A stretch of 15,358 nucleotides of DNA from CAZPKH01 sp964587165 (lineage in GTDB: Bacteria; Bacteroidota; Bacteroidia; Bacteroidales; Muribaculaceae). The stretch lies in the NCBI GenBank assembly GCA_964587165.1, contig CAZPKH010000044.1, positions 1 to 15,358 of the forward strand, written 5' to 3'. Positions 7,407-13,752 of the stretch are shown one piece after another; within the stretch, counting starts at the first letter, position 1; the number at the start of each line of letters is the position of its first letter. The notes beneath the pieces were generated by a model, which saw only the letters and a program-made list of their open reading frames with translations, was not told where the DNA came from and did no database searches. Position numbers and translations under genes: made by a program.

Positions 7407-8252
7407 TTATTTCTCTTTTGAATCTTCGACCTCTTCGATGGCCCGGATCTCCTCTTTGAGGCGGTTGCCTATCACCCGAACGGTCGAAAGTGTGGAGAAG
7501 TCGGTGAACAGACGCACCCTGAGCAGGAACTCCTTGCGCCCCGTCTCCTCGGTATCAATCACGCCCACAGGTACTTCCGGCGGGAAGAAGTCGGAGAATC
7601 CCGATGTCACGATAGTGTCGCCTTTGTGGAATACGGCATGCTTGGGCAGGTCGTGTATCAGGGCCTCGCGATAGTCCTGGCCATCCCACTGCAGACGGCC
7701 CACGTGGTTGGTGTTCTTGACCTTGACCGATACGTTGAAGTTGGTGTTGAGTACCGATATGACGCGCGAAGCATGGTCGCCCACCAGATCGACAGCTCCT
7801 ACCACTCCGTTGTGATCCACCACGCCCATCTCCTTGGTCACACCGTCCAGCCGCCCCTTGTCGATGGTGATATAGTTGGCCGGACGCGAGATGGAGTTGT
7901 TTATCACGTGGCCTATCACGAAGTTGTACTCTGTCACAACGGTGTCCATCTTCAGCGAGTCGGCGAGTATAAGATCTTGATACTGTGTGATCTCCTTCTT
8001 GAGCTTGAGTATCTCCATCTCCAGGTCGGAGTTGCGGTGCAGCAGATCTTCGTTGATGTCGCGCAGGTTGAAGTATGATGTCACGGAGTTTACACCGGAG
8101 TAAACCTTTGAGTTGACGGCGTTGGCCGACGAAAGCATGATGTACTGCTGGTACGGATTGCTCGGAAACAGCAGAGCCGAGCAGATTCCCATATATACTA
8201 TGAAAACCACCCAGTTGATGTGACGGAGCAAAAAGTTCAGCAGATTGTTCAC
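7407..8252 (-). CDS. mreC: rod shape-determining protein MreC
   Basis: MreC links the MreB filament to periplasmic wall enzymes and activates PBP2-RodA. The 281-residue protein has a short N-terminal cytoplasmic end, one membrane anchor (about 14-30), a coiled-coil stretch around residues 65-95 (INEDLLHRNSDLEMEILKL), then the double beta-barrel domain. The domain shows NYITIDKGRLDGVTKEMGVV, GVVGAVDLVG and GDTIVTSGFSDFFPPEVPVG, all family hallmarks. The start is GTG 8252: a TAA lies upstream in frame and no ATG lies between, so GTG is forced. It sits 116 bp downstream of mreB, and that gap contains an 18-bp hairpin at 8281-8324 that may set its level relative to mreB. Confidence 0.96.
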   Translation of the reverse strand: MNNLLNFLLRHINWVVFIVYMGICSALLFPSNPYQQYIMLSSANAVNSKVYSGVNSVTSYFNLRDINEDLLHRNSDLEMEILKLKKEITQYQDLILADSLKMDTVVTEYNFVIGHVINNSISRPANYITIDKGRLDGVTKEMGVVDHNGVVGAVDLVGDHASRVISVLNTNFNVSVKVKNTNHVGRLQWDGQDYREALIHDLPKHAVFHKGDTIVTSGFSDFFPPEVPVGVIDTEETGRKEFLLRVRLFTDFSTLSTVRVIGNRLKEEIRAIEEVEDSKEK

Positions 8253-8280
8253 GCTGCGGGGAGTGTAATGACGGGTTTAC

Positions 8281-8324
8281 CGAAATATCGAAATACCGTG
8301 CGGATGCGGTATTCCGATATTTCG
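8281..8324 (-). promoter_or_regulatory. 18-bp stem hairpin between mreB and mreC
   Basis: Arms 8281-8298 and 8307-8324 pair over 18 positions around an 8-nt loop. The single mismatch becomes a G-U pair in the minus-strand transcript. No U-tract follows on either strand, so this is not a classic intrinsic terminator. It could be a partial terminator, an RNase stop or a processing site within the purH-to-rodA transcript, giving more MreB than MreC and downstream proteins. The structure is direct; the role is inference. Confidence 0.55.
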
Positions 8325-8368
8325 TGTTGATGTTGTATCGGCCGGCAAGCCGCGTGCAGGGGGCGAGC

Positions 8369-9388
8369 TTACCGGATGAGGAAGTTGAATTTGTCGGTAT
8401 TCTTAAGCGCCACGCCGGTACCTTTGGCCACAGCGAGCAGCGGGTCTTCGGCTATGTGGAACTGTATGCCGATCTTGTCGGTGAGACGCTTGTCGAGACC
8501 GCGGAGCAGCGCGCCGCCACCGGCCAGATAGATACCGTTGCGCACGATGTCGGCAAACAGCTCGGGGGGAGTGTTTTCGAGTGCGCTGAGCACGGCTGCC
8601 TCGATCTTGGTGATCGACTTCTCGATGCAGTGGCATATCTCCTGATAGCTCACGGGCACCTCCATCGGCAGAGCTGTCATCTGGTTGGGGCCATGGACGA
8701 TATAATCCTCCGGCGGGTTGTCGAGCTCGGTGAGAGCAGAACCGACGTTCATCTTGATGAGCTCGGCTGTACGCTCGCCCACTTTGACGTTGTGCACACG
8801 GCGCATGTGCTCCTGGATATTCTCGGTGAGGTCGTCGCCGGCTATCTGGATGCTCTTGTTTGACACGATGCCTCCGAGCGAGATCACGGCGATCTCGGTT
8901 GTGCCACCGCCTATGTCGACCACCATATTGCCTTCGGGAGCCACAACATCAAGCCCCACGCCGAGCGCGGCGGCCATAGGCTCGTATATCATATAGACGT
9001 CGCGGCCTCCGGCGTGCTCCGACGAGTCGCGCACGGCGCGTATCTCGACCTCGGTCGACCCCGAGGGGATACCTACCACCATACGCATCGTGGGCGAGAA
9101 CCATTTGCTCTTGGTCGATGCTTTCTGCACCAGGCCGCGTATCATCATCTCGGCTGCCTCGAAGTCGGCTATAACACCCTTGCGCAGGGGGCGTATCGTC
9201 TTGATCCCTTCATGCTCCTTGCCCTGCATCTGCTGGGCTTCGCGCCCTACGGCTATGAGCTTCCCGGTCTTGACTTCGCGAGCCACGATCGACGGCTCGT
9301 CGATCACGATCTTATCGTTGTGGATTATAATCGTATTGGCTGTGCCAAGGTCGATTGCAATCTCTTTTGTAAGCGAGAAAAGTCCCAT
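8369..9388 (-). CDS. mreB: actin-like rod shape-determining protein MreB
   Basis: MreB forms ATP-dependent filaments under the membrane that guide lateral wall synthesis. The 339-residue protein shows the actin-fold nucleotide motifs: phosphate 1 D13-LGTANT, the catalytic glutamate in YEPMAA (E136), phosphate 2 D158-IGGGTTE, and the adenosine motif A289-GGGALLRG. GERTAEL near 204-210 is also typical. The N-terminus MGLFSLTKEIAIDLG is the usual short membrane-touching start. It begins at ATG 9388, only 30 bp after the purH stop with no promoter match in between, so it is probably cotranscribed with purH. Length is normal and no residue is missing. Confidence 0.98.
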   Translation of the reverse strand: MGLFSLTKEIAIDLGTANTIIIHNDKIVIDEPSIVAREVKTGKLIAVGREAQQMQGKEHEGIKTIRPLRKGVIADFEAAEMMIRGLVQKASTKSKWFSPTMRMVVGIPSGSTEVEIRAVRDSSEHAGGRDVYMIYEPMAAALGVGLDVVAPEGNMVVDIGGGTTEIAVISLGGIVSNKSIQIAGDDLTENIQEHMRRVHNVKVGERTAELIKMNVGSALTELDNPPEDYIVHGPNQMTALPMEVPVSYQEICHCIEKSITKIEAAVLSALENTPPELFADIVRNGIYLAGGGALLRGLDKRLTDKIGIQFHIAEDPLLAVAKGTGVALKNTDKFNFLIR

Positions 9389-9418
9389 TTGGTAATGTTA
9401 TTGTTGAGTTTAGAGGTT

Positions 9419-10942
9419 TTAATGCTTGAAGTGGCGGAATCCGGTGACGGCTATAGCCATAGCGTGAGCGTCGCAGTATTCCACGGAGTCGTTGTCGCGT
9501 ATGGAGCCGCCGGGGTGTATCACGGCTTTTATGCCGGCGCCGTCGGCTATCTCCACGCAGTCGGCGAAGGGGAAGAACGCATCCGATGCCATGACTGCTC
9601 CCTGAAGCGAGTGGCCGAAGCCTTGCGCCTTCTCGATGGCCTGCTTGAGGGCATCGACGCGCGATGTCTGCCCTACGCCCGAGGCGCAGAGGGTCAGATC
9701 CTTGGCGAGCACGATGGCGTTGCTCTTGGAGTGTTTCACCACTTTGTTGGCGAAGAGCATATCGCGGCTCTGAGCGTCGGTGGGCGCTACGGTGGTCACA
9801 ATCTTCAGATCGTCAGCTGTCTCTACCTTGGTGTCGCGATCCTGCACCAGAGCGCCGTTGAGGGTTGTGCGTACCTGTCGGGCAGGGAGCTCGCACGGCT
9901 TCTGAATCAGGATTATGCGGTTTTTCTTCGATTTTAGTATCTCAAGTGCCTCAGGCTGATAGTCGGGGGCTATGATCACTTCGAAGAATATCTTGTTGAT
10001 CTCTTCGGCCGCGGCCGCGGTGATGGTGCGGTTGGCTATCAGGACACCGCCGAAGGCCGACACCGGGTCGCATGCCAGTGCGGCTTCCCACGCCTGCTCG
10101 ATAGTGGGGCGCGAGGCTATGCCGCAAGCGTTGTTGTGCTTGAGCACCGCAAATGTGCAGTCGGAAAACTCTGCCATGAGGCTTACTGCAGCGTCGACAT
10201 CGCCCAGATTGTTGTACGACAGGTCTTTGCCGTGCAGCTTGGTGAACATTGCGTCGAGATTGCCGTAGAAAGCACCCTGCTGGTGGGGGTTCTCGCCGTA
10301 GCGCATCTCGCGGCGCCCGTCGAGGGCCAGACGCAGGTAGTCGGCATTGTCGCCGGCAAAGTGTGAGTAGATGGCGGAGTCGTAGCCCGACGACACGGCA
10401 AATGCCTCGATGGCGAGCCGACGGCGTTCGGCCAGGGTGGTCTGTGCTCCGCGGGCTTCGAGGATGTCGCTGAGTATGCCGTACTGAGCCTTTGAGGCTA
10501 CGATGGCTACATCATTGAAGTTTTTGGCAGCTGCACGTATGAGCGATATGCCGCCTATGTCGATTTTTTCGATTATATCTTCTTCGGATGCTCCCGAAGC
10601 GACTGTCTGACTGAACGGGTAGAGGTCGACTATCACAAGGTCGATGTCGGGTATACCGTACTGAGCGGTCTGGGCGGCATGATCCATATCCTCGCGGCGA
10701 GCCAGGATTCCACCGAATATCATGGGGTGTAGGGTCTTGACGCGGCCTCCGAGTATAGAGGGGTAGCCTGTGAGATTTTCAACTTGCTCGCACGGATATC
10801 CCTGCGATTCGATAAACGACGCCGTGCCACCGGTTGATATGAATTTCACGCCGTCGCGGTGCAGCGCTGCAAGGATTCGGTCGAGTCCGTCTTTGTGAAA
10901 CACCGAGATCAGCGCTGTCTTAATCTGTTTTACATCAGCCAT
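9419..10942 (-). CDS. purH: bifunctional AICAR transformylase / IMP cyclohydrolase
   Basis: PurH carries out the last two steps of de novo purine synthesis: formyl transfer from 10-formyl-THF to AICAR, then ring closure to IMP. The 507-residue chain has an N-terminal MGS-like IMP cyclohydrolase domain (about 1-130) with STGGTASFI (36-44) and KTLHPMIFGGIL (69-80). The transformylase domain follows with YGENPHQQGAFYG (215-227), the catalytic K268-H269 in LKHNNACGIA, DPVSAFGGV (292-300), SDAFFPFAD (453-461) and HPGGSIRD (476-483). The start is ATG 10942. A TAnnTTTG box lies about 30 bp upstream and a 12-bp palindrome lies 5 bp upstream. It is the first gene of the run leading into mreB, so purine supply and wall elongation share a transcript. 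Confidence 0.98.
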   Translation of the reverse strand: MADVKQIKTALISVFHKDGLDRILAALHRDGVKFISTGGTASFIESQGYPCEQVENLTGYPSILGGRVKTLHPMIFGGILARREDMDHAAQTAQYGIPDIDLVIVDLYPFSQTVASGASEEDIIEKIDIGGISLIRAAAKNFNDVAIVASKAQYGILSDILEARGAQTTLAERRRLAIEAFAVSSGYDSAIYSHFAGDNADYLRLALDGRREMRYGENPHQQGAFYGNLDAMFTKLHGKDLSYNNLGDVDAAVSLMAEFSDCTFAVLKHNNACGIASRPTIEQAWEAALACDPVSAFGGVLIANRTITAAAAEEINKIFFEVIIAPDYQPEALEILKSKKNRIILIQKPCELPARQVRTTLNGALVQDRDTKVETADDLKIVTTVAPTDAQSRDMLFANKVVKHSKSNAIVLAKDLTLCASGVGQTSRVDALKQAIEKAQGFGHSLQGAVMASDAFFPFADCVEIADGAGIKAVIHPGGSIRDNDSVEYCDAHAMAIAVTGFRHFKH

Positions 10943-10947
10943 TTTGA

Positions 10948-10959
10948 GATAGTACTATC
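10948..10959. promoter_or_regulatory. 12-bp perfect palindrome before purH
   Basis: GATAGTACTATC is self-complementary and lies between the purH -7 box and its start codon, 5 bp from the ATG, close to the expected transcription start. This is a usual position for a repressor site in a purine gene, but no known Bacteroidales purine operator is recognised. A palindrome of this size can also arise by chance. Confidence 0.25.
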
Positions 10960-10970
10960 GTATCAGGGTG

Positions 10971-10978
10971 CAAAGTTA
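10971..10978 (-). promoter_or_regulatory. -7 box of the purH-mre promoter
   Basis: Read on the minus strand, TAACTTTG is a perfect TAnnTTTG -7 box, identical to that of pyrB. No TTTG appears at the expected -33 distance, so the upstream element is weak or absent. Transcription would start near 10965, giving a leader of about 20 nt. Confidence 0.55.
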
Positions 10979-11122
10979 CAAAAATTCGCCGACACTCTCG
11001 CCTCCCATATCCTAATTTATGAAAAAAACGTTGCTTATTTTATTTTTAAAAATTTGCCTCCGGACGCCAAACAGAACAAATTTTTTTGATATGAATAGAG
11101 TATTAATATCGAAGAAAATTTA

Positions 11123-11130
11123 TATATTTG
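11123..11130 (+). promoter_or_regulatory. possible -7 box facing the 11595 gene
   Basis: TATATTTG matches TAnnTTTG on the + strand; no good -33 box is found 18-21 nt upstream. Its predicted start point falls at the left edge of the MITE at 11141, so the insertion would now be transcribed in the leader. Without the insertion this could have been the promoter of the 11595 gene with a long leader. The surroundings are very AT-rich, so chance is possible. Confidence 0.3.
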
Positions 11131-11140
11131 TGCATCCTTA

Positions 11141-11331
11141 GAGCCTGCCCCACAATATTTGTCAACGCTGAGGTCGCATATCTTGGAGGGATATTGGAGG
11201 CGGAGAGAGGGAGCAATGCTGTGGCATTGTGACCGAGCGCCGTCTTCAAAAGCACCCAAGAGAGGCGAGACAGGGGTAATCTGCTCAATGTCAGGCTGCC
11301 TCAGGGTTAACAAATATTGTGGGACAGGCTC
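11141..11331. mobile_element. 191-bp MITE-like element, TTA target duplication
   Basis: Terminal inverted repeats 11141-11166 and 11306-11331 match over 26 bp with two mismatches, beginning GAGCCTG at each end. The flanking TTA at 11138-11140 and 11332-11334 is a 3-bp direct repeat, as expected for a target duplication. The interior has no transposase; the minus-strand open frames crossing it are explained by the element. TNA targets and GAG ends are, from memory, a pattern of the IS5 family (IS1031 group), so it may be mobilised in trans by such an element. The repeat and duplication are seen directly; the family is inference. Confidence 0.7.
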
Positions 11332-11581
11332 TTAGGGATGACATAATCGGAGGCGTTTAGTGCTTTCTCAAGCGTGAATCTGGACAATTCATACTGTATT
11401 GAGAGATGGTCGAAAACGCTCCCCTTGGTTTGTGTATAGCACACGTCTATATACCTTCCGAGGCGTGAGTTGTATTCTTATATCCAATACAGAGGTAGTC
11501 CAGAACCTTCGCTTGATATGAGTCTGACAGTCTCACGCCTTCTGTTTTAAATCTACTTTCCGTTGAGGCTGTGGAATGACA
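11307..11581 (-). pseudogene. possible broken minus-strand gene, disrupted by frameshift and MITE
   Basis: Two minus-strand frames look protein-like and are offset. One, from about 11581 to 11480, reads KTEGVRLSDSYQAKVLDYLC. The other, 11477 to 11307, reads SRLGRYIDVCYTQTKG, then FTLEKALNASDYVIP, and then enters the MITE, where it stops. Removing the MITE and one TTA lets the second frame run on as KDAQIYKF to a TAA at about 11035. I do not recognise the protein. The frames are short enough to be chance and carry no known motif, so this is a tentative reading of a 240-bp stretch that has no intact gene. Confidence 0.22.
11461..11540. other. closed multi-stem fold in the spacer before the 11595 gene
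   Basis: AGGCGTGAG (11461-11469) and CTCACGCCT (11532-11540) are perfect 9-bp complements enclosing 62 nt. Inside are a 6-bp hairpin (11471-11476 with 11486-11491) and a 4-bp one (11493-11496 with 11505-11508). The shape recalls a small multi-branched RNA, but there is no T-loop or anticodon arm, so it is not a tRNA. It matches no RNA family I know. It could form on either strand and competes with the broken-gene reading of the same bases. Confidence 0.25.
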
Positions 11582-11594
11582 AAAACGAAATGCA

Positions 11595-12950
11595 ATGAGA
11601 ATAGTTAAGTTGCTTCTGATTATTTTATTGAGCGTCGTCGTGACGACTCCGTCGAGCGCCCAACGAAGGGTGTCGCAAGGGTTGTTTGAGTATACAACGG
11701 ATGCTGATGGCAATCGTCATGGCCTTTACCGGATGTTCTTTGACTATAAGCATCGGAATGTTTCATATTCCGGCAACTATGTACACGGCATCCCGGAAGG
11801 AATACATAAGTCTTACGATAGCCCGGGCGTCATCGGCTCTGAGGTGACGTATCGCAAGGGTAAAGAGGTAGAGCACAAGTATTATGGACCGATCGTCAAG
11901 TATGGCAATACCGTCCGTGGTGTCTATAATCACGAGATATACAGACCTAATGGCGTGACTATCAAATATGAATGGCGCAAGGATAAGAATAAGTTGGTGC
12001 AGGTGATGGGTGAATTGCCTAATGGCAAAGGCTCATGGTCGCAAATCTATCCCGAAGATATCGAGGATAGGATTGCCATATATACCGAAAGATATTTTGG
12101 CAACGACACTACATACCGATGGTACGGCTACAGCACGGATAAGAAGCAGTTGTACCGTAAGGAGGCCAAAGGGTATGTAAGAGAGTACTCGGAGGATGGC
12201 ACAGTTATCCAACAAATCGGGGATGACTATGGAGCCACTCGGGATGCTTCAACAGGCTCGAGGACAAACTACAAAAAAGATGTGAATATCGATCGAACAC
12301 TCGAAGAATGGGATGAAGATGGCAAGCATTACTCCAAATACTTTTATCCCGAGAAAGCTTATTATGCGGAAGAAAGTCTGTATAAAGGTGACAACTCCTC
12401 CAATCAGAAACTTGTATATACTCTGAGAACTGCCGAAGATGGCGAGAACGCTCGGCTGGAGTATTTCCCCGACGACAGTAATCTTCATAAGTATGTACTG
12501 TATCATAATGGAGAAAAGATTCTTACCTATTATGTTTGCAATACTTTAGATAGATTTGTAGGATCAGGTACGAACATAGGGTCACAAGCCGTTCCTATTT
12601 TTTCACAATACAGCATGGTGAATGGGTCTGAAAGCGGGCTTAATAATTATTTAAAAAGTGCGGTAGTGGTTGTCAGAGAGGCATTTCCCGCTGAGGTTTT
12701 CAAAAAATTTGACTTTAATTGGACGGGCGATATTGTAGCTATGTTCGATAATGCAGGAAATTGGGTCGTATCTCCTTATCTATCACAAATTCCCAAAAAG
12801 CCCGCGGATGAAGATTTTAAGAATCTGATGCAGGAGGTGGAAAAGTTTAAAGACCTGTACGCTGATAGCCGACAGAGGTATGGGTATGCAAAGCTCGGCG
12901 ATACAAAATACCTGTTTTCGCAGAGAACGGAGCTGACAGCGGTTCAGTAG
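11595..12950 (+). CDS. secreted MORN-2/YwqK-like repeat protein, function unknown
   Basis: The 451-residue protein has a signal peptide (hydrophobic 5-17, cleavage likely after SSA at residue 22). The next part carries pieces of MORN-2/YwqK-type repeats: DADGNRHGLYRMFFDY (37-51), then GNYVHGIPEG (60-69), and later weaker units such as YEWRKD, REYSEDGTVIQ and EEWDEDGKHYSKYF. Such repeats form beta-hairpin stacks in many Bacteroidetes exported proteins of unknown role. The C-terminal third (from about 340) looks like a separate small domain with VVREAFPAEVFKKFDFNW. There are no catalytic motifs, lipobox or clear sorting tail. ATG 11595 gives a complete signal peptide. It stands alone between the MITE-bearing spacer and a hairpin terminator at 12966-12999. 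A periplasmic or surface role is inference. Confidence 0.75.
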   Translation: MRIVKLLLIILLSVVVTTPSSAQRRVSQGLFEYTTDADGNRHGLYRMFFDYKHRNVSYSGNYVHGIPEGIHKSYDSPGVIGSEVTYRKGKEVEHKYYGPIVKYGNTVRGVYNHEIYRPNGVTIKYEWRKDKNKLVQVMGELPNGKGSWSQIYPEDIEDRIAIYTERYFGNDTTYRWYGYSTDKKQLYRKEAKGYVREYSEDGTVIQQIGDDYGATRDASTGSRTNYKKDVNIDRTLEEWDEDGKHYSKYFYPEKAYYAEESLYKGDNSSNQKLVYTLRTAEDGENARLEYFPDDSNLHKYVLYHNGEKILTYYVCNTLDRFVGSGTNIGSQAVPIFSQYSMVNGSESGLNNYLKSAVVVVREAFPAEVFKKFDFNWTGDIVAMFDNAGNWVVSPYLSQIPKKPADEDFKNLMQEVEKFKDLYADSRQRYGYAKLGDTKYLFSQRTELTAVQ

Positions 12951-12965
12951 CTCCTACTTAACAAT

Positions 12966-12999
12966 CGAGCCCCGACATTTGCAGATGTGTCGGGGCTCG
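12966..12999. terminator. hairpin terminator after the 11595 gene
   Basis: CGAGCCCCGACA (12966-12977) pairs perfectly with TGTCGGGGCTCG (12988-12999) around a 10-nt loop, 15 bp after the stop codon. The stem is GC-rich. The following bases are not a clean U-tract on either strand, though strong stems with poor tails are common at Bacteroidales gene ends. It also lies beyond the end of the minus-strand gene at 13108 and could serve both. Confidence 0.7.
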
Positions 13000-13107
13000 G
13001 TCGTTGAAATAAAGCTTTCGATGCCTTATTCACTAATATCTATCTGCTCTTATTCGAATTCAGTAAGATAGTATTTTATCTGAGCTCAGAATAGTGGGAT
13101 TGTTTCC

Positions 13108-13419
13108 TTATCTCTTATCTGTTCTCTCATATATCAAAATTCTATCTTTGTTGGCTGAAGAGACAGCAAAATCCATTAACCGTCCATTTTCAATAAGGTC
13201 AACTCGCTTTCCAAGTATTTCCTCCAAATCCAGTATCATACCACATATTTTCAGGAGCGACAGTTTAGACGCCTTATCATAATCTACAAGAATGTCGATG
13301 TCGCTCTGATTGGATTCGTCCCCCCGGGAGTATGAGCCGAATAGCCAAGCTCTCAGAATAGGTTGGCCTTTAAAGTAGTCCGCTATTTTGTGAATATAAT
13401 TATCAGTTTCAGGTTTCAT
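13108..13419 (-). CDS. MNT-type nucleotidyltransferase domain protein
   Basis: The 103-residue protein is a minimal nucleotidyltransferase: GSYSRG at 28-33, the SDIDILVDYD segment with metal-binding D40 and D42, and a third acidic residue at D74 in KRVDLIE. The triad is complete. Single-domain proteins of this kind are usually the antitoxin half of HEPN-MNT pairs, where the MNT adds AMP to the HEPN RNase toxin. No HEPN gene is found next to it: downstream are only 157 bp of spacer, and upstream is a 31-bp hairpin repeat. It may therefore be an orphan or a remnant. ATG 13419 gives the full domain and lies 17 bp after the repeat. Base composition is AT-rich like the rest of the right end. Confidence 0.85.
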   Translation of the reverse strand: MKPETDNYIHKIADYFKGQPILRAWLFGSYSRGDESNQSDIDILVDYDKASKLSLLKICGMILDLEEILGKRVDLIENGRLMDFAVSSANKDRILIYERTDKR

Positions 13420-13436
13420 ATTTAAGTATAACTGAT

Positions 13437-13467
13437 GAAGGCGGGAGGTTGACTCTCGCCTTCGCAG
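13437..13467. repeat. 31-bp hairpin repeat, copy 1
   Basis: This copy is identical over 31 bp, from GAAGGCGGGAGG to CGCAG, to the copy at 15304-15334, in the same orientation. It folds on itself: GAAGGCGGGAG pairs with CTCTCGCCTTC around GTTGA with one mismatch that is a wobble pair on the + strand. It lies 17 bp upstream of the MNT start codon. It may be a dispersed REP-like element, a terminator, or the long target duplication of an inserted cassette. Confidence 0.9.
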
Positions 13468-13491
13468 ATTATTTTGTGATCCGTTTTAGCG

Positions 13492-13752
13492 TTGAACTTT
13501 TTGCCAAAACGATATGATTTTAAGAGAGTTGAAATCTTGACGCTTGCAAAATTTACCGAAAGTGGTATCACTTTTAAAGCCTCAGGTCTAATTGCGTCTG
13601 TTAATATGTGGGAACGTATTGCAAAATTAGACAAAAAAATGGAGCGTAACAAACCTTATTTGTGTTCGCTACTCTGTAAGAAGTCTTTAATTAGTTCTTT
13701 AATTGTCTTTTCTGCATCTTCTACCCCGACAAGTCGAATAAGGCTTTCATAA
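13492..13752 (+). CDS. possible small gene or gene remnant beside the repeat
   Basis: A + frame is open from 13480 and has a TTG at 13492 but no early ATG. Its first ~55 codons read FLPKRYDFKRVEI, then TLAKFTESGITFKASGL, then WERIAKLDKKMERNK. Most codons there begin with A or G, as real coding sequence does. After about 13655 the frame runs antisense to the HNH gene and loses this character. I do not recognise the protein. A truncated fragment left by the cassette insertion is as likely as a working gene. No promoter or ribosome binding site is evident. Confidence 0.22.
   Translation: MNFLPKRYDFKRVEILTLAKFTESGITFKASGLIASVNMWERIAKLDKKMERNKPYLCSLLCKKSLISSLIVFSASSTPTSRIRLS

Noticed and set aside
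9014..9937. 307-codon + frame spanning mreB and purH
   Set aside because: It crosses the boundary of two well-identified minus-strand genes and has no recognisable motif.
11019..11141. 40-codon + ORF beginning MKKTLLILFLKI, signal-peptide-like
   Set aside because: It lies in very AT-rich DNA, overlaps the putative -7 box at 11123, has no domain after the hydrophobic start, and stops at the edge of the MITE.
11035..11313. 92-codon minus ORF across the MITE
   Set aside because: Most of it lies inside the transposable element, and the rest belongs to the interrupted frame described separately; it is not a gene in its own right.
11461..11540. tRNA gene suggested by the 9-bp closing stem and length of 80 nt
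   Set aside because: There is no T-loop consensus, no anticodon arm of proper size and no D-loop pattern on either strand.
13422..13652. 76-codon minus ORF ending CEGESQPPAFISYT
   Set aside because: Its end is the translated 31-bp hairpin repeat, and the opposite strand shows stronger coding bias over the same region; there is no domain.
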